DNA of 64,000 nt from Streptomyces sp. NBC_00663 (GCF_036226885.1 NZ_CP109027.1:9362001-9426000), one strand, 5' to 3'. Numbered from the stretch's first letter, positions 34,001 through 42,546 are shown. A program made the numbers and translations. Notes: generated from the sequence alone by a model not told the origin.

Positions 34001-35817
34001 CGGACGTCGACGGCACCATCCTGCTCTGGGATCCCGCGAGGTTCGACCAACCGCCGCCCGAGACGGGCGGGCCGAGCGGCGCCGTGAAGGCATGCGCCGT
34101 CGAACCCGGCGGCCGGTGGATGGTCGGAGCGGGCGAGGACCGGCGCACGCGGCTCTGGGACCTGGCCACCGGGGCCTTTCTCGGTGCGCTCCCCGCCGAG
34201 CGCGCAACGGTACGCGCCTGCGCCGTGAGCCCCGATGCCCGACTCGTCGCGACCGCGGACGACAACCACCTCGTACAGATCTGGGACGCCACCCACCGCA
34301 CGGCCCTCGCCGCACTGGCCGGACACGCCGCGCCGGTGCGCACCTGCGCCTTCAGCCCCGACTCCGCACGCCTGGCCAGCGGCAGCGACGACCACACCGT
34401 CAAGATCTGGGACGTGCCGACCGGCGAACTGCTGATGACGCTCACCGGTCACACCGGAGCCGTCCGGGCCTGTGTCTACGGCCCCGACGGGCAGTGGATC
34501 GCGTCCGCGGGCGGCGATCGCACGGTACGGCTGTGGAACACGACCGACGGATCCGAGCGCGCCGTCCTGCGGGGACACAGCGGGTACGTCCGCGCACTGT
34601 GCCCCGGCCCGGGCGACCACACGCTGGTCAGCGTCGGCGACGACCGGCTGGTGCGGATCTGGGACCTTCGGACGGGCACGCAGTCCGCCGCACTCGAAGG
34701 ACACACGGGCGCGATCTGGGCCTGCGCCCTCGACCGCGACAGCGGCCTGGTCTCCACGGCGGGCGATGACCCGGAGGTGCGACTGTGGGATCCCTCCGCG
34801 GGACTGTCGACCGTGCTGGGCCACCACCCGTCAGGGGTACGGACGATGGCGACCGGTTCCGCCGGCCTGCTGGTGACCTCAGGCGGCGACGAGAGCGTGC
34901 GCGTGTGGGACATCGGGCGGCGACGGCTGCGCGCCGTCATCGAGACGGACGTGTCCCACTGGCGTGACTGCGCCGTCTCCGCCGACGGCCGGCGCATCGC
35001 CGCGGCGAGCTCCAGTGGGGCGATTCGTGTGCAGTCCGCGGCCGGCGACACCGTACGCCTCATCGACGCCCATGACGGAGCGACCACTTCCGTCGCCGTC
35101 GACGCCTCCGGAACCTGGCTGTTGAGCAGCGGAGACGACGGCCGCCTCCGACGCTGGGACGCGCACAGCGGCGCGCTCCTCGCCGACCTCCTCGGCGAGG
35201 CACGGCGCAGCGTTCTCGCGACAGCCCTTTCCCCTGACGGCTCATGGATCGCCGCCGCCTCCAGCGACGGGCGGGTCACCGTCCTCGACCTGGAAGGCCG
35301 TCTCCTCCACGACGCTCACTGCCACGAGGGATGGGCCCGGACCTGCGCGTTCTCGCCCGACGGCCGGTTGGTCGTCAGCACCGGCGACGACGGGATGCTG
35401 TGCTTCACCGAACTCCACGGCGAAGCGAGGCGGGAACCGAGGAGATACCCCTGCGAGCACACCGGCTGGGTCACCGCCTGTGACGTGGCACAGGCGGGCG
35501 GCCTCATCGCCACCGGCGGGCAGGACAGGGTCATCCGCCTGTGGCGCAGTGAGCCGCCCACCGTCGTGGCCGACCTGACGGGACACGCGGGAACGGTACG
35601 GTCAGTGGCCTTCGACCCCACCGGCAGCCTGCTCGCCAGCGTCGACGAGGCCGGGGAACTACGCGTGTGGGACGTACACGAGGGCGTCTGCCTGACCATG
35701 ATCCGCGTAGCGCACCCGCTCCGCGCCTGTGCCTGGTTCACCAACGAGACGCGCATCTGTGCCGCGGGCCACGGCGGCGTCTTCACCTTCGACCTCCTGC
35801 ACGGGGAGACGCGGTGA
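31099..35817 (+). CDS. STAND NTPase: DUF4062, NB-ARC and 21 WD40 repeats
   Basis: About 1572 residues. The N-terminal DUF4062-like domain (about 6-110) starts KVFVSHTSEFSAYPAART and contains SDIYVGIIGFRYGSP. The NB-ARC NTPase follows, with Walker A GAGGFGKTT (217-225), Walker B FLIVIDDVW (295-303) and a sensor-type LITTRV, then a winged-helix segment with RLHDVIRDYL. From about residue 682 to the end I count 21 WD40 repeats of about 42 residues, enough for three seven-bladed propellers. Such signal-transducing ATPases oligomerise on ligand binding; some serve in phage defence, others in regulation. GTG 31099 has no ribosome site but a TACCTT box seven bases upstream, suggesting a leaderless transcript. 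The next gene on the other strand ends 30 bases away. Confidence 0.87.
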   Translation: MGVAPRKVFVSHTSEFSAYPAARTFIDAARDAVLKSGDIPVEMSQFAARDEAPASYCERQVAESDIYVGIIGFRYGSPVVDRPNVSYTELEYSTARAHNIPTLIFMLSEHALVPVGTFADLVHPARQAVFRQALLTSEIVCATFESPSDLSGQIYQALTELRAATVVPPPEQPRGRIWMVPPVTVAPVPRDLQARELLTLLGQREPGRVAITTALRGAGGFGKTTLAVATCLAPETGTRFPDGVLWVTVGEETTTGRLAEKLNDLSEMVSGTRPTLSDPDVAGIRLGELIGSRRFLIVIDDVWTRSQLRPFLSGAENCARLITTRVSSILPADSVSVVVGAMTDDEALTLLSRGLPELPMHIAHRLFARTGRWPVLLSLVNKALRRYVAAGESAAVAGERIDERLRAKGPTALDVRRSEDRADAVAATVEASLDSLSGDDLARFLELAVFPEDQDIPASTVQTFWSATGDLSPLEADLLCEDLVDLSLALPSATGRGVRLHDVIRDYLRTRVGAAGLTELNGQLLAAVIAKAMEGVDGTDGFHDAWGAGERPRPWWRLPADDTYMWRNLGYHLPEAGATHEFEELCRHLGYLTEKLKVLGPVAVEEDLARATSPEARALHRAIGRSAHLLTGTRPEHALTSVFLSRLERTSDLEPGISAFESGLTVPRLRPAWPPADLPHAALRRTLTGHTSGIWACAASQDGQLLASTGGDGVVRIWDVRTGHVQHVFADGAGRGMNWACPVDPLGRWVASAGDDATITVRSLRGEGDVTRTMTGHTGAVRAAAVSPRGDWLASAGADRLIRLWDVKSGTVRLTLTGHTGWIRACAAGPDGSWLATGGDDGTVRLWHAGDGVLLRTLRGHTGPVRALAVDPRGRWLASGGADGSARVWDVETGEMRLLLNGHTGWIRTCAAAADGTWLATAGDDRTVRVWGVEGEDTGLRAELLGHRGAIWASAAGSDGEEAWLATADVDGTILLWDPARFDQPPPETGGPSGAVKACAVEPGGRWMVGAGEDRRTRLWDLATGAFLGALPAERATVRACAVSPDARLVATADDNHLVQIWDATHRTALAALAGHAAPVRTCAFSPDSARLASGSDDHTVKIWDVPTGELLMTLTGHTGAVRACVYGPDGQWIASAGGDRTVRLWNTTDGSERAVLRGHSGYVRALCPGPGDHTLVSVGDDRLVRIWDLRTGTQSAALEGHTGAIWACALDRDSGLVSTAGDDPEVRLWDPSAGLSTVLGHHPSGVRTMATGSAGLLVTSGGDESVRVWDIGRRRLRAVIETDVSHWRDCAVSADGRRIAAASSSGAIRVQSAAGDTVRLIDAHDGATTSVAVDASGTWLLSSGDDGRLRRWDAHSGALLADLLGEARRSVLATALSPDGSWIAAASSDGRVTVLDLEGRLLHDAHCHEGWARTCAFSPDGRLVVSTGDDGMLCFTELHGEARREPRRYPCEHTGWVTACDVAQAGGLIATGGQDRVIRLWRSEPPTVVADLTGHAGTVRSVAFDPTGSLLASVDEAGELRVWDVHEGVCLTMIRVAHPLRACAWFTNETRICAAGHGGVFTFDLLHGETR

Positions 35818-35846
35818 AGTGATCGACCGGGCTCGGCACCCACCCC

Positions 35847-37493
35847 TCAAGCACCAGCGTTGATCGTTTCCGTACGCACGGCATCCACCATCCGCGCCTC
35901 CACGGCCAGATTGCGGGCGGTCCTCGCCTCGATCCGGGAAACCCACTTCGCCGGGACCTCGGCCGGTCGTACGGCCCCCGCGAGCGCCAGATAGATCGCG
36001 GCCGTCGAATCGAGATCCCAACTCCCGCGCCGGCGCAGCAGCAGACCGGTCGTGGTCGCCATCGGATGGTCCGCCACCGCGAGAGCGATGGCCGCGATCA
36101 CCGACGACCTGGCCTCCACAGCCATCCCGAACTCGTCCTCGATCTGGTCCACCACGTCGGCGGGCCGCCGGTCACCAGGTACGAGAGCCGCCGCATGCAA
36201 GGCCTCCAGTACGGCGTCACCGCCCCGCGCGAGGCGCCTGAGGTGCTCCGCCACGCGAAACGGCAACTCCAGCGCGACATCCGGGGCTTCACCGCGAAGC
36301 AATCCCGACAGGAGCAAGGTGAACACCAACGCGGCCATCATCGAATCCGGCGAGAAATGCGTCACCGAAACCAACTTGTGGACCTCGGACGCCAGATCAC
36401 CGCAGGATTCCGGCCCGTACAGATACGCCAGCGGTACGCACCGCGAGATGCAGCCGTTGGTCACCCCGTCATCGGCGACGCTGAAGAGGTCCCGCCGTGC
36501 TCTGAGTTTGTAGACCTGCCGCCCGCCCAGCGGGTTGATCCGGCGCAGCATCGCCTCGAACGCGTCCCGAGACATGCGCCGGTGCGCGCGAAGGACGTCG
36601 AGTGAGGCGAACAGCAGCGCCGTCTCGTCGGTGACCCGCCCGGTGAAACCCGCCGGCGGCTCCCGTCCCGAGGTCAGGTCGGCCAGAAGTTCCTCGGTTT
36701 CCCGATCCAGTCGCGACGCCGGCCGCTTGTCGACGAGCTTCCCCACACTGTCACCGAGGGCCAGACCCGCCAGACTTCCCCACAGCCTCTCGCGCTGCGG
36801 CGCGGTCGTCCCGCCCAGGCCCGTATCGCTGTCGTACAGCGAATCGAGAGCTGCCGGCAGACTCATGAACCGCGGCTGCACCAGCGTCACGCCGGGCCCC
36901 GGCTCGACCAGGTACGACGAGAACTTGTTCGCGACCGCCAGGCACCGCGCCCCGCGCTCATGGAACAGCTCGATGAGCCAAGGGGATCCGCTGACCAAGG
37001 TGACCGGACTCGGCCGGCGGCGGATGTCCGCGCCCCGTCGTCCCGGCGCCATCGCGAGGACCTCGTCGAAGTCGCCCGGCACGACCAACTCACCCCAGCC
37101 CAACCGGTGCAGGCTCTCCTCGACCAGGGCGGGACAGGTGACGCTGAAGGCGACGCAGCGCATCCCGATCCGCGCGGCCTGGCGCAGCCACTCCCGTACG
37201 CCGTCCTGCGCGGTGCCCTGGCGGATCAGCGGTTCGTACGCCGTCGCCGCGACGGCGTCCAGCTCTTCCCTGCCCTGCAAGCCGCTGTCGCGGCACCCGC
37301 CCCGGGAACTCAGGAGGTCCCTTGCCACCACACCCACCGACGACCCCGAGGACACCGACCGCGCCAGGACCCCAGCCCAGTCGTCACTGGTCAGCAGCTT
37401 GCCCCGGGCCGTGAACACCGACCGCCAGATCCGGTACCCCGCAGACACGGCGTCAACGACCGCCGTCTCCAGCTCCAACGCCAGCACGTCCAT
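35847..37493 (-). CDS. HAD-like domain fused to ADP-ribosylglycohydrolase (DraG-like) domain
   Basis: About 548 residues. The first 225 or so resemble a HAD-superfamily phosphatase (beta-phosphoglucomutase branch), but the nucleophile motif DxD is replaced by ELE in LALELETAVVD, so this half may be inactive. From about residue 236 comes an ADP-ribosylglycohydrolase-like domain: LWGSLAGLALGDSVG, GRVTDETALLF (metal-site TDD changed to TDE), a middle NGCISRCVPLAYLYG, and the terminal WDLDSTAAIYLALAGAV that parallels the DTD metal motif. It could remove ADP-ribose from proteins or small molecules, or only bind it. ATG 37493 is preferred over earlier in-frame starts. It is convergent with the STAND gene. 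Confidence 0.72.
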   Translation of the reverse strand: MDVLALELETAVVDAVSAGYRIWRSVFTARGKLLTSDDWAGVLARSVSSGSSVGVVARDLLSSRGGCRDSGLQGREELDAVAATAYEPLIRQGTAQDGVREWLRQAARIGMRCVAFSVTCPALVEESLHRLGWGELVVPGDFDEVLAMAPGRRGADIRRRPSPVTLVSGSPWLIELFHERGARCLAVANKFSSYLVEPGPGVTLVQPRFMSLPAALDSLYDSDTGLGGTTAPQRERLWGSLAGLALGDSVGKLVDKRPASRLDRETEELLADLTSGREPPAGFTGRVTDETALLFASLDVLRAHRRMSRDAFEAMLRRINPLGGRQVYKLRARRDLFSVADDGVTNGCISRCVPLAYLYGPESCGDLASEVHKLVSVTHFSPDSMMAALVFTLLLSGLLRGEAPDVALELPFRVAEHLRRLARGGDAVLEALHAAALVPGDRRPADVVDQIEDEFGMAVEARSSVIAAIALAVADHPMATTTGLLLRRRGSWDLDSTAAIYLALAGAVRPAEVPAKWVSRIEARTARNLAVEARMVDAVRTETINAGA

Positions 37494-37573
37494 GGAGATC
37501 ACCCCCCGGACATTGGAACATGGGGCAACGGCACGACGACCGCGCACGACGACGGGACGGGAGCACCTTGCGT

Positions 37574-38308
37574 ATGCGCACGTTGAACGGAAGACGCGTT
37601 CTGGTCACGGGGGCATCGGCCGGCATCGGACTGGCCATCGCGGAGGCCCTCTCGACCGCCGGAGCCGTGCCGCTCCTGCTCGCTCGTCCCGGCGCGCGGC
37701 TGGCCGACGCCGTAGCCCGCACGGGCGGGCTACCCGTGCCGGCGGATCTGCGTTCCGCGTCCGCGACCGCCGAGGCGATCAGCGAGATCGGCGCCCAGGT
37801 GGGCGCGTTCGACGCCCTGGTCAACAATGCCGGCATCATTCGTCTGGACACCGTCGCGGACGGTGAACGCGAACAATGGCAGGAACTTCTCGACGTCAAC
37901 GTACTCGGGCTGCTCGACGTCACCAGAGCCGCGCTGCCCTTCCTCACCCGCGGTGAGGCCAGCCAGATCATCAACATCAGCTCACTGGCGGGCCAACGGG
38001 TCCGGCACGCGGCACAGTCGGTCTACGCGGCCTCCAAGGCAGCCGTCGACAGAATCAGTTCCGGACTGCGCCTCGAACTGGCAGCGGCCGGCGTGCGCGT
38101 CACCACCGTCTCGCCCGGATTCACGTTGACCAACGAAGGCGCCGGCATAACGCAACCGGAACTCAGGAAGCGCATCGCCGAAGGGCAGCGGCAGAAGGGT
38201 CTGCGAGCGGCGGACGTCGCGGACCAGGTGGTGCAGGTGCTGGTGGCACCGGCCCACGTTCATGTCCTCGAAGTGTCTCTCCAGTCGATCAACCAGGAGT
38301 ACTCCTGA
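37574..38308 (+). CDS. Short-chain dehydrogenase/reductase
   Basis: About 244 residues; a classical SDR. Cofactor motif TGASAGIG (about 13-20), NNAGI, catalytic Ser in INISSLAGQ and Tyr-Lys in YAASKAAVD. Arg at the end of strand beta-2 (LLLARPGAR) suggests NADP preference. The C-terminus is short and typical of the YdfG/serine-dehydrogenase-like group. The substrate is unknown. ATG 37574 is used; TTG 37568 is nearer to the GGGAG site and possible. It is divergent from the HAD/DraG fusion and converges with the next gene at 8 bases. Confidence 0.82.
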   Translation: MRTLNGRRVLVTGASAGIGLAIAEALSTAGAVPLLLARPGARLADAVARTGGLPVPADLRSASATAEAISEIGAQVGAFDALVNNAGIIRLDTVADGEREQWQELLDVNVLGLLDVTRAALPFLTRGEASQIINISSLAGQRVRHAAQSVYAASKAAVDRISSGLRLELAAAGVRVTTVSPGFTLTNEGAGITQPELRKRIAEGQRQKGLRAADVADQVVQVLVAPAHVHVLEVSLQSINQEYS

Positions 38309-38315
38309 CGCCGGA

Positions 38316-39437
38316 TCACCGGTCGGACGTCGTCTGCCGCAACTCGTCGGCCCTGGCGGTCTGTTCGGCGGGCGCGGGGGTTGCGGCAGACGTGATCGGA
38401 TAGCGATGGACGGGCGGCAGGCCGGGCAGCAGACCGGGCCAGGCAGTGTCGATGACGTGCGCGCTCGGTGTGAACAGCGGCTGGGCCAGGTGGGGCAGGT
38501 CGGCGGGCTCCATCCACTCCCACCGCCGGATCAAGTCCGGTTCACGCACGGCCGGTTCACCACTGAAGGCGCGGACGCGGACGGCGGCCGTCAGCCGGGG
38601 CATGCCATGGACGGAGTCCATCAGCAAGGCCAGCAGCTGCGCATCCTCCGGTTCAGCGACCAGCCCGGTCTCCTCCTCCAACTCCCGCACAGCCGCGGCT
38701 ACGAAGTCCTCATCGGCGTCGTTCTTGCCCCCGGGGAGTTCCCACACCTCGCGGCGGGCCGACCAGCCGAGCAGGATCCGCCCCCTGGAGTCGGTGACGA
38801 CGACGCCGGCACCGGTCAGGGCATGCGGGGAGGGCCGCCCCTTGGCGGCGCACTGGACCGCAAGCGCGATCGGCTCTCGCAGAACGAGGAACGCCAGGCC
38901 GTCCGCGTCGTGGCATTCGGCGACCTTCCAGCCCGTGGACAGCAGGCTGATCTCCTCCTCGTCCAGGGCGATGGCGCGCTTGTCGTCCGGGACGGCGGAG
39001 GGGACGGGCGTGATGATGCACAGGGTGCCACCGGGGCGCAGGCGTTCGCGCAGCCGGTTCATCACGCGGGTGCGGTCATGGATGAACGCCCAGCTCAGAC
39101 GGCAGGTGATCAGGTCGTATGCGGGGTGGGGCAGTTCGTCGGTGCCGTCGTGCTCGATGTCGTACAGCAGATAGGTGACGGGTGTGCCGGGGGCGGTGTC
39201 GGCTTGGGCGCGGGTGAGGGCGGTGCCGGAGTGGTCCACGGCATCGACGGTGTATCCGCTGTCGGCCAGATGACGGGCCAACTCCCCGAGCCCGCAGCCG
39301 ACATCCAGGGCGAGGGCGGCGCCCTCCGGGGCGGGCGCGTGCTGGGCGAGCAGGCGTCGTTCCGCGTCACCGAGCCGGCGGAAGGCACCGCCGTCGGCGT
39401 AGTGACCGTTCCACTTGTCGGGCGTGATGTGGGCCAC
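38316..39437 (-). CDS. Fused SAM methyltransferase and Nudix hydrolase
   Basis: A 373-residue two-domain protein. Residues 1-200 are a class I methyltransferase with motif I ALDVGCGLGELARHL and AVDHSGTAL after strand 2. Residues about 205-345 are a Nudix hydrolase with the box GGKNDADEDFVAAAVREL followed by EEETGL. Methyltransferase-Nudix fusions occur in actinomycetes, but their substrates are not established. The Nudix half could clean a damaged nucleotide or a methylated product. GTG 39437 has AAGGAG eight bases upstream. No operon partner is evident. Confidence 0.82.
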   Translation of the reverse strand: MAHITPDKWNGHYADGGAFRRLGDAERRLLAQHAPAPEGAALALDVGCGLGELARHLADSGYTVDAVDHSGTALTRAQADTAPGTPVTYLLYDIEHDGTDELPHPAYDLITCRLSWAFIHDRTRVMNRLRERLRPGGTLCIITPVPSAVPDDKRAIALDEEEISLLSTGWKVAECHDADGLAFLVLREPIALAVQCAAKGRPSPHALTGAGVVVTDSRGRILLGWSARREVWELPGGKNDADEDFVAAAVRELEEETGLVAEPEDAQLLALLMDSVHGMPRLTAAVRVRAFSGEPAVREPDLIRRWEWMEPADLPHLAQPLFTPSAHVIDTAWPGLLPGLPPVHRYPITSAATPAPAEQTARADELRQTTSDR

Positions 39438-39531
39438 CGGGGGCTCCTTGCCGGATAGACGGAGATAGGCGGGTATGGACGTGAGTGGACTCGGGGAGGA
39501 ACGTGTGGGCGCGCAGGCAGTGTGCCGGTGC

Positions 39532-40383
39532 TCAGTTGCGGTACGCGGCTGTCGCGATCTCGACGAAGGACCGGATCAACGGATTGGTGTCACCTTCGTT
39601 CCACACCGCCACCACTCGGCTCGGGACCATGCCGACCAGCGGTACCACGGCCAGCTCCGCGGGCAGGTCGTGCCCGAGCGGGGCCAGGCCGACCGTGCCG
39701 TTCCACAGCACGGCCTGGAGGCATTCCTGAACGGCGCGCACGATCGGCCCCTCGCGCGGCTTGCCGCCGTTCCAGTACGACTGCCAGGCGGGGTCGGTGC
39801 CTCGCGGGAACTGGAACCAGCGGCGGTCGTCCAGGTCGGCCGGCCGCAACCGGTCGTGGCGGGCCAGCGGATCGTCGGCGCGCAGGACCACGCCGACCGG
39901 ATCGGCCCGCAGTGCCCGCACCGTCAGCGCGGTCTCGTCGAACGGCGCCCGGGTCAGAGCGACGTCGACCAGCCCGGCGCGCAGCCCGCACGTCGGATCG
40001 GTCAGGTCGGTGTCGCGGATGCGGACATCGATGCCGGGGTGCTTTCGCCGGTAGGCGGCGGCCAGCCTGGACGCACCCGGGTCGGTGCCGTCGCCCAGGA
40101 TGCCGACGGTGATGGATGCGGCGCCGGCCGCCGCGCTGACGCGTACACGGACGCGGTCGGCCTGGTCGAGCAGGGCACGCGCCTCGTCGAGCAGCACCGT
40201 GCCCACCGGCGTGAGCGTGACGCCGGTGGGCGAGCGGGCGAAGAGCAGGGCCCCGACGTCGGCCTCCAACTGCTTGATCGCCCGGCTCAGCGGCGGCTGA
40301 CTCATGTGCAGTCGGGTGGCGGCCCGGCCGAAGTGGAGTTCCTCGGCGACCGCCACGAAGTAGCGCAAGGTTCGTAGCTCCAC
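39532..40383 (-). CDS. LysR-family transcriptional regulator
   Basis: A 283-residue LysR regulator. The N-terminal winged helix is diagnostic: LRYFVAVAEELHFGRAA, then MSQPPLSRAIKQLEADVGA. A periplasmic-binding-like effector domain follows from about residue 90. GTG 40383 starts the recognisable domain exactly; a longer open frame upstream is a shadow. It is divergent from the cupin gene, and a 17-base palindrome lies between them, so it probably autoregulates and controls the cupin/DoxX pair. Confidence 0.9.
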   Translation of the reverse strand: MELRTLRYFVAVAEELHFGRAATRLHMSQPPLSRAIKQLEADVGALLFARSPTGVTLTPVGTVLLDEARALLDQADRVRVRVSAAAGAASITVGILGDGTDPGASRLAAAYRRKHPGIDVRIRDTDLTDPTCGLRAGLVDVALTRAPFDETALTVRALRADPVGVVLRADDPLARHDRLRPADLDDRRWFQFPRGTDPAWQSYWNGGKPREGPIVRAVQECLQAVLWNGTVGLAPLGHDLPAELAVVPLVGMVPSRVVAVWNEGDTNPLIRSFVEIATAAYRN

Positions 40384-40391
40384 GCTGCAAC

Positions 40392-40408
40392 GATACCCAC
40401 GGGGTATC
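40392..40408. promoter_or_regulatory. LysR operator candidate
   Basis: GATACCCACGGGGTATC: perfect 7-base arms GATACCC and GGGTATC around ACG. It contains the LysR-type T-N11-A geometry (ATACC...GGTAT) and lies nine bases upstream of the LysR start, between the divergent LysR and cupin genes. Confidence 0.65.
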
Positions 40409-40464
40409 GGCGCCGCGGGACGGGTCTTGGACACGGGCAGGCTGGCGGCGGTGCACTCGTGAGC

Positions 40465-40959
40465 ATGACCGAACAAGCGAAGAGCAGTGAGCCGCAAGCC
40501 GGTCCCGCCCTGTCGGTGGTGGGTCCCGGCGACGGTGAGACGATCGTTCTGGGGACCACGCGCATGCGCGTTCTGGAGGACGGCAGCCATACCGGGCACC
40601 GCCTCGCGATCGCCGAGTCCGTGCTCGCCCCACACACCCAGGGACCGCCGCAGCACCGCCACGCCCAGCACGACGAGGGCTTCTACATCCTGTCCGGCAC
40701 CGTGCGGTTCACAGTCGGAAACGACGACCACGACGCCATGGCAGGCACGCTCGTGATCGTTCCGCCAGGCACCCCGCACACCTTCGCCAACCTGACCGAT
40801 CAGCCCGCCGTCATGCTCAGCACCTTCACGCCCGACTTGTACGTGCAGTACTTCCGAGACCTCCAGGCCGCGTTCGCCGATGGCCGGCCGCCGACACGAC
40901 AGGCCGGGATCGACGCGATGAGCCGCTACGCGACCGAGCCCGCCGCCCACCGTGCCTGA
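40465..40959 (+). CDS. Cupin-domain protein
   Basis: About 164 residues with one conserved cupin barrel. Motif 1 is PPQHRHAQHDEGFYILSGTV, giving His, His and Glu metal ligands, and motif 2 includes VPPGTPHTFANL with the final His. It may be a small-molecule dioxygenase, isomerase or sensor; the substrate is unknown. GTG 40459 is an alternative start. It lies upstream of a DoxX-like gene and opposite the LysR gene, which probably regulates it. Confidence 0.78.
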   Translation: MTEQAKSSEPQAGPALSVVGPGDGETIVLGTTRMRVLEDGSHTGHRLAIAESVLAPHTQGPPQHRHAQHDEGFYILSGTVRFTVGNDDHDAMAGTLVIVPPGTPHTFANLTDQPAVMLSTFTPDLYVQYFRDLQAAFADGRPPTRQAGIDAMSRYATEPAAHRA

Positions 40960-41001
40960 ACCCGGCGCGACGGAACAGCGCCTCCACGGAGAACGGAAAC
41001 G

Positions 41002-41361
41002 ATGAACATCGCCTACTGGATCGTCGCGGGACTGCTCGCCCTCTTCTACTGCTACGCAGGCACGCTGAAGGTGGTCCGTAGCCGCGATCAGCTCCGCCCG
41101 ATGATGGCCTGGGTCGATCGCATACCCTTGCCCGCCCTCAGGGCGCTGGGGACAGTCGAGATACTCGGCGCGGTCGGCCTGGTCCTGCCACCGCTGACCG
41201 GCATCGCGCCCGCGCTGGCGCCGGCCGCGGCCATCGGCTTCGTCCTCCTTCAGGCCGGTGCGATCGCCGTGCACCTGACTGATGAAGACCGCCGGATCGT
41301 GCTCAACATCGGGCTCCTCGCCACCGCTGCCGTGACCGTCTGGCTGGCCATCAGGCGGTGA
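41002..41361 (+). CDS. DoxX-like small membrane protein
   Basis: A 119-residue protein with about four transmembrane helices of the DoxX/MauE-like type (YWIVAGLLALFYCYAGTLK, then GTVEILGAVGLVLPPLTG). Related proteins take part in respiratory or thiol redox chemistry, but the role here is unknown. ATG 41002 follows GGAGAACGGAAACG. It is 42 bases after the cupin gene, probably the same transcript. Confidence 0.75.
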   Translation: MNIAYWIVAGLLALFYCYAGTLKVVRSRDQLRPMMAWVDRIPLPALRALGTVEILGAVGLVLPPLTGIAPALAPAAAIGFVLLQAGAIAVHLTDEDRRIVLNIGLLATAAVTVWLAIRR

Positions 41362-41556
41362 TCGCAGCTGCTCTTGGCAGATCCGGAGCGGGGTGGGGTG
41401 CCTGCCCTCAACGCACCGTCGGCCGTGGTGAGTTGGCCGTTCCGGGCGCCGGAGAGGCGCCGGTTGCCGGTCGTGTGCCAAGGGTGTGTCAAAGACGCGT
41501 GGGAGTCGGGTTGCGCGCTTGCCTAGAGCGCACTCCACGCGACTAGCGTGCAGTCC

Positions 41557-42546
41557 ATGAAGTACACGCAGCTCGGACGCACGGGGCTCAAGGTCAGCCG
41601 GCTCGTACTTGGCACCATGAACTTCGGCCCGCACACCGACGAGACCGACAGTCACGCGATGATGGACGCGGCGCTGGACGCGGGGATCAACTTCTTCGAC
41701 ACGGCGAACGTGTACGGCCGGGGCGAGAACAAGGGCCGTACCGAGGAGATCATCGGCGGCTGGTTCGCGAAGGGCGGCGAGCGGCGCGACAAGGTGGTCC
41801 TCGCCACCAAGGTGTACGGCAACATGGGTGCGGACGGCGCGGCGTGGCCCAACCACGACAAGCTGTCGGCGGTGAACATCCGGCGCGCCGTGGAGGCGTC
41901 GCTCAAGCGGCTCCAGACCGACCACATCGATGTCTACCAGTTCCACCACGTGGATCGGGACACCCCGTTCGAGGAGATCTGGCAGGCGATCGACGTCCTG
42001 GTCCAGCAGGGGAAGATCCTCTACGTCGGGTCCTCCAACTTCCCGGGCTACAAGATCGCGCAGGCCAACGAGACCGCCGCCCGCAGAGGCTCCTACGGCC
42101 TGGTCAGCGAGCAGTGCCTCTACAACCTCTACGAGCGTCGTGCCGAGATGGAGGTCATCCCGGCCGCGCAGGAGTACGGCCTCGGCATCATCCCGTGGTC
42201 GCCGCTGCACGGCGGTGCGCTGGGCGGCGTACTGAAGAAGGAGGTCGAGGGCGGTCGGCGCAGTGAGGGGCGAGCCGCGGGCGGCATGTCCGGCCCGGAA
42301 GTACACGCGAAGATCCAGGCGTACGAGGACCTGATCGACAAGCATGGTCTGGAGCCCGGCGAGGCCGCCCTGGCCTGGCTGCTCACCCGCCCGGGCGTGA
42401 CGGGCCCGATCGTCGGCCCGCGTACGGCGGAGCAGCTCGCATCGGCCCTGCGTGCCGTGGAGTTGGAGCTGAGCGAGGAGTTGCTGGCCGGGCTGGACGA
42501 GATCTTCCCGGGACCGGGAGCGTCCCCGGAGGCCTTCGCCTGGTAG
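41557..42546 (+). CDS. Aldo/keto reductase
   Basis: About 329 residues; an aldo/keto reductase of the Mgr/YajO-type branch. Asp-Tyr context is in INFFDTANVYGRGENKGRTE, Lys in LATKVYG and His in YQFHHVDRDTPFEE. It probably reduces aldehydes or ketones with NADPH. ATG 41557 has no ribosome site, but TAGCGT ends eight bases upstream, suggesting a leaderless transcript. It converges on the biosynthetic cluster and is separated from it by a hairpin, so it is not clearly part of it. Confidence 0.87.
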   Translation: MKYTQLGRTGLKVSRLVLGTMNFGPHTDETDSHAMMDAALDAGINFFDTANVYGRGENKGRTEEIIGGWFAKGGERRDKVVLATKVYGNMGADGAAWPNHDKLSAVNIRRAVEASLKRLQTDHIDVYQFHHVDRDTPFEEIWQAIDVLVQQGKILYVGSSNFPGYKIAQANETAARRGSYGLVSEQCLYNLYERRAEMEVIPAAQEYGLGIIPWSPLHGGALGGVLKKEVEGGRRSEGRAAGGMSGPEVHAKIQAYEDLIDKHGLEPGEAALAWLLTRPGVTGPIVGPRTAEQLASALRAVELELSEELLAGLDEIFPGPGASPEAFAW

